Below are positions 33,400 to 45,700 of a DNA stretch of 64,000 bases, piece by piece. The first letter of the stretch is position 1, and each line of letters starts with the position of its first letter. Source of the DNA: Plumapathes pennacea (lineage: Eukaryota > Cnidaria > Anthozoa > Antipatharia > Myriopathidae); assembly GCA_964036295.1 (NCBI GenBank), contig OZ038462.1:12076440-12140439 (forward strand), written 5' to 3'. Under the pieces are notes generated by a model, which had not been told where the DNA came from, did not search any database, and was given only the letters and a program-made list of their open reading frames with translations. A program made the translations under genes and the position numbers.

Positions 33400-36300
33400 T
33401 GCCTGTTATATACCCACTTCGAACACGTACAGCGATCGTGGGGAGAAACAATCCACCTTTTACGGCATGTGCGTAAAGGAAACAGGCGATACTCCCTAAA
33501 CAGTGAGTGACATAGGCTTGGGGGCCACAGTTTTATCGCTAAGAAATAGTTGCATAAGGTTGGGGAATGCTGTCTATGGTTCCGCACGTAGCAGCCTTCA
33601 AATCCGCCTTTTTTTCGCAGTAGAAGCCGCAAATATGCTAGAAGGTTCTGTTGATGTTAAGATAGATGCTCCATTGCCAGTAAGAATTTAAGATCCCCAC
33701 ATCCCAAGCACATTGCTTGACACCTTGCGCAGTTCTTTTTTGTTGTTGTTGTTGTTTTTTTTGTTTTTGCAACCCCGCAAGTAGCATTTGCTTGATATAT
33801 ATTTGAGGGGAAGTCAGATTTGTTTGCTATAGCCTAGGTTTTGGTGACTTAGTCTATTGGATTCTCATCTTCATCATGAGCTCGGAGGTGGCGCGCTACT
33901 TGTTTCGGGCCAATTTCCTTCAATCAGTCGTCCGGCATCGGTTGCCGGTAATGAATTGACAAACTGTACCCATACCCGAACGTCAAGCCCTCAGAAATCT
34001 TGAACCTAATTACTTCAGTACAATTAATGCTTAATAAATGCTCATGAGGAACTCGAAGGTGTGAGCGCTCTTGTTTTCCTTGGAGCAAGAATGTTCTTGA
34101 AGAATTTGTAAATTCGTAGAAATCTTTATGCGGACATACACCTCGCGCCTGGCTTGACAATATTACGCCAACATCCCCTAGTCACGTATTTATATGTCGG
34201 TTGGCCAACCTACTATTTGCAAGAAGTAGTCAAAATAATTTCTTATTCCCTTGGTGATATCAGTGGGTTTCAATGTAGCAATAAAATTTACAAAAGCTAC
34301 AGTGTTATGACTGATTATTTATGTTTATTATGATAACGCACATATGACGAACGACCGTAAATTGTGTTCGAGAGGGACGGAGAGCAGGAACCCCTAATAT
34401 TACACCCATAAGCATTCTAAATCTTCATCACGAGAAATCTCAGTAGAGTCTAACTCCCTAGCGTATGGCATAAATGCTGAAGACCAAAGTGATTTCGTCA
34501 AACTATCTGAAGGTTTTAGACTCTGATTCCTAACGTTTTATGCGATTTTGCCCGTATTTCGGTCAATGTAGTACCTAATAGTATGAAATTTCATCTGGTT
34601 CAAAGCAAGAAACATAATTTTTTTTCATAACTGCTGTTTCATCGCCTTCTTTTTCATTTTTATGCGAATTTGTCCTTATTTCCTGCACTGTAGCGTCTAA
34701 AGTCAACGAGTCTCATCCGGTTCATTGCAAAAAACGACTATTTCGCATACATCGCTCAAATCCATTTTCTACGCACTATGTGGTTCTTCACATGTTTTGC
34801 ACACTGTAGCGTTTGAATAAAAGGTATTTCATCCTTCTTTCGAGCAAAGATTGACTAATTCGCACCGTCAATCCTCACCCTACCCCCTTGAAAGTAAATA
34901 CCAACAGTTTATGAGACTACATAATCAGGTAGTTACAAGCGCTATATTTGCCTGAAGTATATCGTATGTGAAATATACATACCGTAAATCACTTCAGGAT
35001 TGTCCAAACTCTTCCTAGCACAACATGAACAAGGGTTAACGATGCCGTCATTTTTGGTTTGGGAGGGGGTGGGGGTTGGGGAAAAAATGTCGTGGCTGTG
35101 ACCAAGCCGTATTTTAAAAAACGCAATTTATGATCAACTCAAGCCATCATTCTTCTCGAATTTAACAAATATCTCTCTCACTTGACCTTTGACGTTCACC
35201 GATGTCGTATGAGCGCATGCATCTTCTCCAACGCGGTAAAAAAACTGTTTTTGATCGATTTATAAATGAGAAATGAGTGAGTTTTGTATGTCAAACGTCC
35301 AATTGATATATCATGCTTTGAAATTATAGTGGCCTACACAGCTAGATATACTGCAACTATAAAAAGCTTTTGGTCGAGCTGTGCGACATGTACCACCCTC
35401 TAGATATCTTGAGTTTTCCATGCCGCGCCCACAATAATTTACAGGAAATGTCATTTGGGTGGGGGAATGTTTGCATCAAAACCGGCGCCCCTTTCATATA
35501 TTCTTTCTCCTTTTTGATAAGATCGGTTCTTTCATCTGTTGAACTCACTTTGTTACTGGTTTCGTTTTCATATTAGTATTTTGTTTAACTTTGGAAGTCT
35601 ACAACCTTTGCAGTTCATATGTAGTACTATTTTTTGCCTCGGATGTGTGCGATCCACGCACACCAAGCAGCTTATACTTTCTAATAATATACACTTAATA
35701 TCTGAAAATATGACATTCCGCTTGAGTTAGCTTTTCTATTTTCGGATATAATTTTCGAGTAGATATAGCCTAGAAAAAGCTTCAAACTATGACCATCTAC
35801 AATTTATTCGCGGCAGGATATTTTGCGTCATGATTTACATTTAACGCTTATTCCGAAAATTACTTCAACAATATAAAAAATCAAATGGTAAACCTAAAAG
35901 GTGGTAACGGTAGAAACGGTACTTCATCGTCGCAGTTGTCTGACGCGCATCATCATCTTCGGCAAGTGCGCCAGTGATGTTGCCTTGAATTACTGCAGGG
36001 TCGTTCTCAGTGCAAGAGTATTTCAATGCTTGTACTGCTTGGAGAGGGAAAGGAGGACATATAGACCCTGCATCTATGTCATTATCTACAGTTCTATGGC
36101 TTCCTCTCCCTCTCCGTGATGCTCATCTAGCCCACAGCATGTTTCACGTTTTTAAGTTGTAAAATTTCGTGAAATTCATACCGTATCAACTTGCATGTTA
36201 CTCGCAATTACTGCATAACTCGTAAGTGTATCAGTCATTGGTGGTTCAAGTATTTTTTTATAACTGAAACGAAGCATAGCGTACACATTAGACAACCACG

Positions 36301-36480
36301 TTTTAGCTCAGAGTGCTACTAAGACTTATAAAAATGCAAATGACGGCAGCTACATTCATTTGCTCATTCGTATTTTATAGGCTTTATTCTTTATTACGAA
36401 GAAACTGTAACAAGGAGTTGTCAAACGAATAGTATCGACATGTTGGCCATGGTCAAATATGTTATCAACTTTTTTTTTAT
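33400..36480. other. Region between the two KDZ-like genes; no supported gene
   Basis: Several short open frames exist (for example 33924-34160 minus, 35370-35576 plus, about 35900-36115 minus) but none has splice context, homology or composition that I can support. The one structured feature is a degenerate tandem repeat at 34530-34865. Confidence 0.5.
34530..34865. repeat. Degenerate tandem repeat, three units of roughly 110-125 bp
   Basis: Units share TTTTATGCGA, TTTG.CC.TATTTC, CTGTAGCGTCTAA (or close forms), TTTCATC.GGTTC and GCAA...GACTA in the same order. The third unit is the most diverged. Non-coding. Confidence 0.55.
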
Positions 36481-36503
36481 GAATTATGTACTTTCTCACT
36501 AAC

Positions 36504-38670
36504 CTCCCGACTTAAGATCGCTTTAGTCCAGTCTGACAATTTCTTCTGAATTGCAGGAATACGGATATCCGAGTAAAATCGTAGAAAATTGGACATCTCA
36601 GTCTTTAGCAAGGGAATCCCTTCCGTCCATCTATCATGGATTTGAAAGGCATCCACAATTCTACTTTTCACTCTGATTGGAATTTCTAAAAGAAAAAAAT
36701 CATTCTTATAATATAAAGTAATACATCTTTATTGATAACATTGGCACATGGGATTTTTAAGTGTACATTATTGTCATTGACTTTTGACAAATTTGATGGC
36801 TCTTAAAGGAGCCGTTCGTGAATGCTGAGGGAGTTCTGTAACCCAGGACTACTGGACCTAAAAGTTCCATCCAGCTCCCGTCACTGTCATCTCAAATTCT
36901 GGTCAAACAGGCAACTCAAGTCTTCCATATTTTCCAGGGAACATGGATTTATCTCGTGACCACAGCAGTTGCACACAACAATATAGTTGCTGAATTCGAA
37001 TCGGCCTGACAATAATAAAAAAAAAAAAAGAATAAAAAATAGTTACTTCAAGTCACACAATCTTCCACTACATGTAGCTTTTCATGACAACTTCTGGAAA
37101 CCAATAAAAATATATGTTCAACAAAACTGATATACTAATCATTAGGAAATCATCAAACATCAAGATTATCCTGTATTGTATACACTGAGTTTACTTATAA
37201 TATGGTATCACTATCACTCTGTGTGTTTGGTTGAATTTCTTGCCAAACTACAATAGGCATATAAGAGATTGGAAGTTCAGTATACCATATAATGAATACA
37301 TTTGAAAAACAAGTGATCAATCAGTCATTTCAACATACACATTAATTATTGTGTATCACTTTAGGTAGATTTACTACCTTTCTGATTAACAACAATAATG
37401 GATCCAGGTAAAGCACAAAGTGTCAAAGTGCTCTTTTGCTGACACTGTGGGCACAGCTCTGAAAAATGCTTCAAGAAGAGATCTTCCTGAAAAACAAAAC
37501 AAACTATTTTTACCTAGCAATCTACAATGTATAAAAACAATATTACTAATAATCAGAACTATTATTATAGGATTGACAGTAAAAGAAATGAAATTGAGCA
37601 AGCCTAGTTAGAACATAAAAAGCATCTTTGATTGATTTTGAAATACAGAGATGACTAACATGAATGGAGAATGGGGAGTTACATCCACGGCCAGCAATTC
37701 ATAGTACCATGTGTAACTTTGGGATGTACATGTTAAGCATAATTCACGTAGCACTAAGGGCAACCAGATATTGACTGCGTTGGAGTGAAGAAAGACATAC
37801 ATCGTACAATAAATTGACTAAGGGTCACTGTGTTAAACATAGGCATGTTCGAAACATCAGCTTCTAATCCTTTTACCCTTAGTCAATTCATTATATACTA
37901 AATATTAAGTAACCTCTACTCTGTTCCATCTTTCCATCCTCATTCATTATGACATTCGGAGGTGTGTGCCTAAAGGAGCCATCAATCAAAGCTTCCCTGT
38001 CATAGAAAAGCTCTTTGTGCATAGCTAAATCACATTTACGGCACATCCACCTCCCACTGCACTCATCACATCGCAACAGCCATGGAACCTTGTTGTGACA
38101 AATGTCACATTCTTTGGATATGCCAGGACTCTGTGAAAGGATGATGGCTTTAATGAACGTCAATGATCTTGAAGCCTCCCAATTTTCATTTAAAGATTCC
38201 ATTCTCCTTTACCACCTGCTTTCATCCATAAACCCAAAAGAATCAAGAACAGCTTGCCGTTTGCCAGGGTTCAATAAGATGTAAACAAAATACGAAGTTA
38301 AAATAGTACGTTATATACACCTTCAATACTGCTGCAATTAGCTGCTGATTGTGCCTTTCCAGAACGTGGACGATACTTGTGCTCGCTTATCCGATGACCT
38401 GTTACAGAATCTCGATAAAACTCGAACTCATTCTCTTCTTTTTTTCTTTTCCGCGGCTCGATATATCCACCTTCCGCTCGGGCTTTCCGTCGTGGCCGAC
38501 TAGATGTTGTTTCACTGGGGCGATAGGGTCCTTTGAAGATTCTTCTGCCCATCTGCGGATCATACGAATGGTGAACTGTCGCAAGCTTTCTCTTTTTGGT
38601 CGATTTAATACTTTTTTGCCTGTACTATCAAGCTTTCTTGGCTTTCGGGAGATCGTGTTGTAGACGCCAT
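36504..38670 (-). pseudogene. Cysteine-cluster KDZ-like gene Y, with frame breaks
   Basis: Minus-strand exons: 38321-38670, about 37914-38206, 37378-37486, about 36887-37005 and 36504-36685. Exon 1 starts MASTTRSPESQESL, breaks at an A6 run near 38610, and the homologous frame resumes with RRIFKGPYRPSE, RKRKKEENEFEFYRDSVTGH and SEHKYRP, mirroring gene X. Exon 2 holds CDICHNKVPWLLRCDECSGR, MCRKCDLAMH and DREALIDGSFRHTPP. Exons 3-4 join in phase and read CPQCQQ, LPGSIIVVNQKG, RFEFSNYIVVCNCCG and CLFDQNL, then a stop. Exon 5 reads IVDAFQIHDRWTEGIPLLKT and EMSNFLRFY. This series of Cys pairs, then 'G.F', then 'FDQ' is what I recall of KDZ transposase N-terminal regions. The A6 frame break, the in-frame stop and uncertain phases between exons 1-3 suggest decay, or assembly errors. 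Confidence 0.5.
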
Positions 38671-38751
38671 TTTCTTTGCTGGAGGGTAGTTACCAGGTTA
38701 CGCGCGGAATGGGATTAATTTTCTCTATATCAGTGAATGCCATTGTCAGAT

Positions 38752-39875
38752 GGTTGTGACTAAAATCAGGTTTCCGAGAGAAGACTGGGACCAAAATAAC
38801 GAGTTATCGGCGAGCCGTTTACGAACATTGTGGACCAAAAAACGACCTCGGTTCGGTCTGAAGCATGGTTCTGACACCGGAAGAAAGTCAAATAAAATTC
38901 GGCACTGGAAAGGTTTTAGAAGGAAAAAATTAGCTCGGGGAGAAAATACTAAAGAAGAGAGGCTTGTTCTGGCTGATTTGGCACAGATGAATCAGTATTG
39001 GCACCGAAGATAATATAATTCAAACAAAATTGAACTGTTCCGGAGGGCGATTAAAACGGCTTGTGTTACGATCCTGTGTTTCTTGATCAGTCTTAACTCC
39101 AGAAGACGAACGCATTCACGATAAGACATGCAATCAAGATTTAAGCATTCCGAGCGAAGGTGCGAACTGTCAAAATTCACCACAGGAATGATAAGTAAAT
39201 AGAAATAATAGTGAAGCCCATAGAAGCCAACAGTTATAGACGGATCAGATTCCCAACGTATCTTAAAAATATGTAGATATTTATCCGTATTTACTGTATT
39301 AGGATGGTTATATGTTATTTTCATCCACTTGACTTCGAAGAAAAGATTGAGTCAACATTTTGGTAAAACAAAGGCTGCTCTTGTTGACCAGTACCAAAGT
39401 AGAAGTCCAAATGGCAGAGCGAGGGGTATCTGCGATTATGGTATTTCTAGTATATATGTTATTTTCATCCAAATCCACTGTGTTCTCGAGCAAATGGCCG
39501 GCTGAGCCGAAATGTTACAAATAACAGTAATATTGTCCTTTTCACGTTCACAACAACAATGCTTCTTGTGTGTATCTGATGTTGACTGGTTACAGTTTCG
39601 ACTTATGTCTTGAGCCGTTTCAGTTTTATTTGGAGTTGACCTCCACGTCCGTGTAAAAAGGAACACAGGCGGCGCGACGCGGCCAGCCGATTCGAACTAA
39701 AGGAAATACGTCAGGTACGGACTTGCTAATGCGCGCCAAACACACTTTCAAAACAACAACGTCACTCTCGTACGGTTTTCGGAACACGGTCCGAGCTGAC
39801 GAAAATTTAATTTTTGATTCGGTCCCAGTTTCCTCTCGGAAACCTGATTTTGGAGTATCCAGTTTAGTCACAACC
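38752..39875. mobile_element. Mutator-like (MULE-type) non-autonomous insertion, 10-bp target duplication
   Basis: The ends are GGTTGTGACTAAA and its inverse TTTAGTCACAACC; inner parts also pair (TCAGGTTTCCGAGAG). The flanks are ATTGTCAGAT at 38742-38751 and again at 39876-39885. The inverted relative at 30551-30560 has a single copy of this site with both flanks continuous. Duplication length fits Mutator-type elements; no transposase is present. It lies between gene Y and MIX23, where a shared promoter region would be. Confidence 0.8.
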
Positions 39876-39985
39876 ATTGTCAGATAGTATTTCATTGTAT
39901 TCGTTAAAGTTTGCCTCGAGAACATGTTGGACCGCAACTATCGCCCATGGTCAGCGGTAAGCCGGCGCATGCTTCAAAAATCAAA

Positions 39986-42675
39986 ATGGCCTCCAGCGAA
40001 CTTCACCAAATGTCTTGCGGCGACTTTAGTGAATTCAAGGTAAGTGATCGAGCCATCATCACAACGAATTTGCAGTATATTTTATGCGTCTATTTGGGAT
40101 AAGCCTATATTATGGAACTCTTCCCAACAACTTGAGGACTAAAATTTGGAAATAACTATTCTATATTACACAGAATTATCCACATGCGGAGTGGGTGCAC
40201 AAATGAAGTGGTCCATGCTGACCTATCCATACCCCAACCCCCCCTCACCCAAATTGTCAAACTTTCAGGGGTGGGAATAGGTGGTGTCCAATGGCACATT
40301 TTAGTGCCACAACACTGACCTATAATGGCGGACAAAATGTGTTGACACATGCTTTAAATTTTGTACTTTTGTCAAAACTATCGTGCTGTGAGTCATCCAC
40401 TTCCAAAGAAAACTGCTTTTGAGCACCCCCTCCTCATATCAATGTTATAACTTGAATTTGGAAGAGTTCCGGTAAGATTTTGATGGAAAACTGTGGCTAA
40501 ATAATTTATCAACATTAAGAAGGGGGAGGAGGGAATGCGTCAACGGTTGTCTGAGTACAAAATGGCAAGAAAGTAACTTACTGTATGTCATCGCTAAGAG
40601 TCGTAAAAAGCCTCCTATTTTGTTAAATGTGAGGGTTGAATGCAGTGTAAAGGTTAGGTTGTAGCTTTAGTCTATTTTGGGATGCCAGAGGCAGAAAACT
40701 AAGATTCGTATATAAGCCGGAGCTAGTGCTCTATTCAGTTATATTGGATTTAATACTCAGAAAACTGAGGACTGCCAACATTTCAAAGATAGTTATGCAA
40801 GTACAGATGTTTCAAAGTAAGAAATAGGAGCACCTTTTACAAAAGTGCAACAAATTGGTGCTGTGTTGTGCCTGAGAAAGCAACTTAAACTGCATTTCAA
40901 GAACTGTGTCCTACACAGGAGATAATATAACAAAGGGAATGGCGGTGTGATGAAAGGTTGACAATATCGACTCCAAAATTCTAGAAAATGGGCAATGACA
41001 TGTTGAAAATGGTCTTAGATGTATCGCAAATAGTTGTCTATGTGGAATTTTCTGATCTGGAGAGATTAAAATATGACACAGTTAAGAACAGTTTACACAG
41101 TTTACACTATGAACTAAAGTAGATTATAACACAATATAAGCCATGTTCTGATTGGTTGAAAAGTGTGCTCCATAACTTTATTGTGCACGCCTGTGCTCAA
41201 TAATATGACGTGAGCAAATGCTGCTTCCTTTCAACTTTTTCTAGCTTTCCTTGCTTGAAAATAACAGGCGCTTTACAACTCAGAAGAAAATAGCTTTATT
41301 TTCCGGAAGAAATTTGTACTACAGCATGTACATGGAGTCACACCGGTATCCAAAGGAAATCAGTAATCAAGTCTGAAAAATTCTGTATTTCAACAGTCAG
41401 CACAGAAATTTGTATGGATCATAACTTACCTATTTCTTGACAATGAAACTCATCAGAGCAAAGATAAATGTCCGTCAAGACTTCAATAATTTTGAAATGA
41501 AGCGGCATTCACTCATTCTGAAAGCTGCCATACTTGCAGTATTTACAGTACAGTTTGCTGGCAGCTTGAAACAAACAAGTCTGCTCGGCAAACATTTCTA
41601 TCTCTTTTGTTAATGGTGATTGTTCACATTCTTTGATGGATCACTTTGCTTTTCTGGACCCACATTGTCTGCCATAGTTCAAGGTGAATCTCACCTTGTT
41701 TTGAATTTCCTGGGTTCATCTTCGACAATATTGTACCATTCAAAACATTTACATCATTACAAATTCTAAAGTCACTGCAGGCTGCTGGCTTTCACCACGC
41801 CAGGTTAACAGTACTTTCAGTGTTTTCGTTGATTAAATGACATCTTTTTCATCCACTCTCACCGAATTTTAGACAAAATAGAAAATTTAAGTTATGGCAT
41901 GTTTTCAATCAGCCAATGAGAGAGTTTGTTTTTCCATCAAAAGAGAATTTTGCATTTAATCAGAAATTAAAATTTGGTTTTTTGCTTGTAATTTGGTGTG
42001 CCTATGTTATAAAAGAAATTTGTTCATGCTTTTAGCTGTGCATCTATCGAGTTATGGATGCACTTGGGAAGCTGGGAGAGCACTTGTGAAGCTAGAGTTG
42101 CTCTCGGCTACGCCCCAGCAACTCTTATGCTTCTCTTGTGCTCTCCCAACTTCCCGCATGCATCCATATCTTGATAGATGAACGCTAAGCATGAACCAAT
42201 TCTTAAATCTGTCTAATTCTCTTTCACTCTGTGGTGTAAACTGTTGTATCGATGTAAACCGTTGGAAATCCCAAATAAGTGCAGCACAAGCTAAGGTGTT
42301 ATATTGTACCCAGAAAAAAATTACGCTTTATGCCATTCCAAAAATTTTGTAACAATAATTCTTCACCACTGTTTAGGGAAATTTACCTGACACAAGAGCA
42401 TACATTATTCTGCCAATTAGAACTAATTAACATAATCATCTGATTCAGTTCATTACATGACCTGCGGGAACAGAGCATTTTCATATACTGCCCGACATTG
42501 TGGAACGCTTTACCAGAGTTCGTGAAAACAGCCAAGTCATTAAGCGCTTTTAAAACTGCTCTTAAAACATTTCTTTTTACAAAGCGATTTTCTTAATTAA
42601 ATAATGACTTTTTAGTGTTTCGATTTCTTCCACTGTAAAAAGCATAGAGACTACGGTTTTGTGTGTTTAAGAACC

Positions 42676-42726
<51 letters not shown>

Positions 42727-45700
42727 GTCATTTTATCAAGCTTTTGGAGTTGAGCAACACTTTAAAACTTCAACCGATGACAAAGCAGTTCTGTGACCGA
42801 CCTTTCCCTTCACTCAGTTGCTCTATTTGGGATACGGTTTGCACTTAGTAATGTATTGCTTGTTGTATGTTTCGTTGTGTGTGTGCTTATCATGATGTGT
42901 TATTCATTTATTTTTGAGTGGCTTTCACCCATGCTGATCCCAAACAGGTTACACTGCTCACTGTTGAATCACACAATTCATTGCAAATACGGGACCCTTG
43001 TATAGGATCATAAAAACGCACAGACTCTTATGATCTAAAGCAATCTTCTCTTGAAACAATTAGTCTGACTTGACACACAGTTATTCAATTAATATAAGCT
43101 AACGCTTCATTCAACTGTCAATTTCTAACTTGAGGTAATATTTAACAATTATTCGCCGAAGTGGAGGTGAATAGCAGTGGATATTTACCGAGCCGTTTCG
43201 GCGAGGTAAATATCCACCGCTATTCACCGACACTGAGGCGAATAATTGTTTTAGTATATACCACACAAGTTTAATAGCCAACTCCCAAATAGCTATTTTA
43301 TTTCCGACAAAAATGAGCAAAAAGTGGGCTCGCGCGCCATTTTGTTTTACCGGAAGCCACCGGGAGGTGAATAGTACTTGATATTCCGAGATAGAGGAGC
43401 CAATCAGAGCGCGCGAAAAGCACTATTCACTTGTGTGGTATATACTAAAAGCATATATTTCAGCCAAAATATAGCACTCGGTGTTCCTTAAACTTTTCAT
43501 CATTTTCAAACTTGTCTGGAAAACCATTACGTGTAGAATTAGAAAACCACAGTCAGACAATGGCAAACAGAATGTGTTGATACAGGTTACATGCTTTAAA
43601 TTTCATACTTTGTCAACACTTGCTGTGTGTCATCTAGTTCCAAAGAAAACTGCTTTTGAGCACCCCCCCCCCCCCCCCCCCCCCTCCCCATATCAATGTT
43701 GTAACTTGAATTTGGAAGAGTTCCGTAAAATTTTGATGGAAAAACATGGCTAAGTAAATGATTTATCAACATTGAATGGGGGAAGGAGAGAATGCATCAA
43801 CAGTTTTGTCCGCGGTTGTAGTTTTATGTTTTGAATTTTCAGGAGGCTTTGAAGGTTCTCAGGCTAATAGATGACAAAATAATTTACAAGTTGAACTCAA
43901 GTGTTCCCACAAACTCATTTGTCAATGAAATAAATGCAGAAACACAGTGCCAAAAGCTCTACAAAGAGGTAAGGCTGTTGTCAACCATAGCAGTTTGAAG
44001 GAGTTGCCTCTTGCAAATGACTAAAGGTTTTTACTGAGCTCCATATACAATTTTCAGAAGCATAACGGATAATTTAATTTTCCTGTCTTAACCCTTCAAC
44101 TTTTCATGCCATCTGAACAAGTTTAAAAATTTAATGCCAAGGTCTCTATGCTCTACAGGATAATCTCTGGTACTAGACTGATAATAAATGAAACAAGACT
44201 GGTTATTGCCAGTAAGCTCATGCCATCATTAATTATGAAGTGGGGTCAAGACCAGGAAGTAAAAAAAGAATTAGAGTATCGGCGGGGTCATGGGTGAGGA
44301 ACTTTTGTCACATGTTTAAATACATGCAAACTCAAGGCATTCAAAATGTCAGAGCATGCACTGTAAAGTATTGTGGGCTGGGAATGAATCTTTTTTTTTC
44401 TTTGGTACAAAAACCAACATTTTTTGGTAAAAAAACAAACAACCAAACAAACGACACAATGGATGTCATGTATGCAACTGTTATCTATGGCAAGCACTTG
44501 TTTACCAGTTCAGTTCAAGTTTTGACACTGAACCCAACATTGCAAGCCAAAACCTTTTCTTAAAATCAGACTTATCCATGCATGTATAGAGCCAAAGTTG
44601 CTTGCGAGTAAGTCATGCTATCACATACTGTAACATTACAAACCATGTGATTACATAAACCAATCTCCATGTGCTAATTCTTTACCCAGAAAAGAACAAA
44701 ACACTCTACTATCTACAGCAGAGATACCCCTGACTGGAAGAAATAACTTATCTTTATGATAGTTTATTACAGTTACAGTGTAGGCAAAAACTGAAGGTTC
44801 CCATTATCCTTTTATCAATCAGCTTCTGGAAGGATACAAAACAAGGGATGTTGCAATAAAAAGGTGTATAACAGAAGTGTCCAACTCCATTCGACAACTG
44901 AGAGAGAAGAAAGAGAGCAACCCTGATGAATTCGGAGTCACAAAGGATCTTAGGAAAGAACAAACTAAGGTAACAGTTGTTTGAGGAACTACAGCACAAC
45001 CACCTTGTTATACAGCCGCATTTTTTGTTCCAACCAGATGCCAACTGGCTTTTTCCTTTATACTGTAACGTGTGCCACATTGAGATAATTGTGTAATCTT
45101 CCATTACGCAAACGAACCCATGATCTTGAAACAGATACTGCTTAATAACCGAAACTATATAAAAGCAGATGAATTGTTTAAATAAACCTCTTCTTGTCCC
45201 AGTTCACATCTGCGACGTTGGTTCGTTGTGTCAGCTCGGCTACGGTCGGGCCTTTAGGCTCAGCCAGGCCTGAGGGCCCGGCCTTAAAACGTTACAATAC
45301 ATTCACTTCATTAATATGATCACTGAATGCAGAAGTGGCAAAAGAATGAGGAACAATGATACTGACCATCTTACTGTAGTTCTGTTGTGCCAATAAAATG
45401 CATCTGCATTCTATATGGCTATGCTCACAAACAGTTGAAAGGAATTAGTGATTTTTTTTTATTTATACTGTCATTTGAAAGATAACAACTGACAAAATCT
45501 GTTTTTTATGGCATGTTGGTGGTAATATCATGGGGATTCACTGTATTGGGTGATTACAGTCAACTCCTTGAGACAGGCACCCTCTGGACCAGCTCCAACT
45601 AATCCATTTTAGAAAGGTGTCTGTCATGTAAAGAGAGTTTAGTGAGAGTAAGTGACTGAAGAAGTGGCATAGATCTCTCCTACCAGGTGTCCGATTTAGA

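Noticed and set aside
35357..36119. Several 60-70 codon ORFs between genes X and Y
   Set aside because: No homology, splice logic or conserved copy to support any of them.
38750..39013. 87-codon basic ORF
   Set aside because: It begins in the terminal repeat of the Mutator-like insertion and has no recognisable transposase motif.
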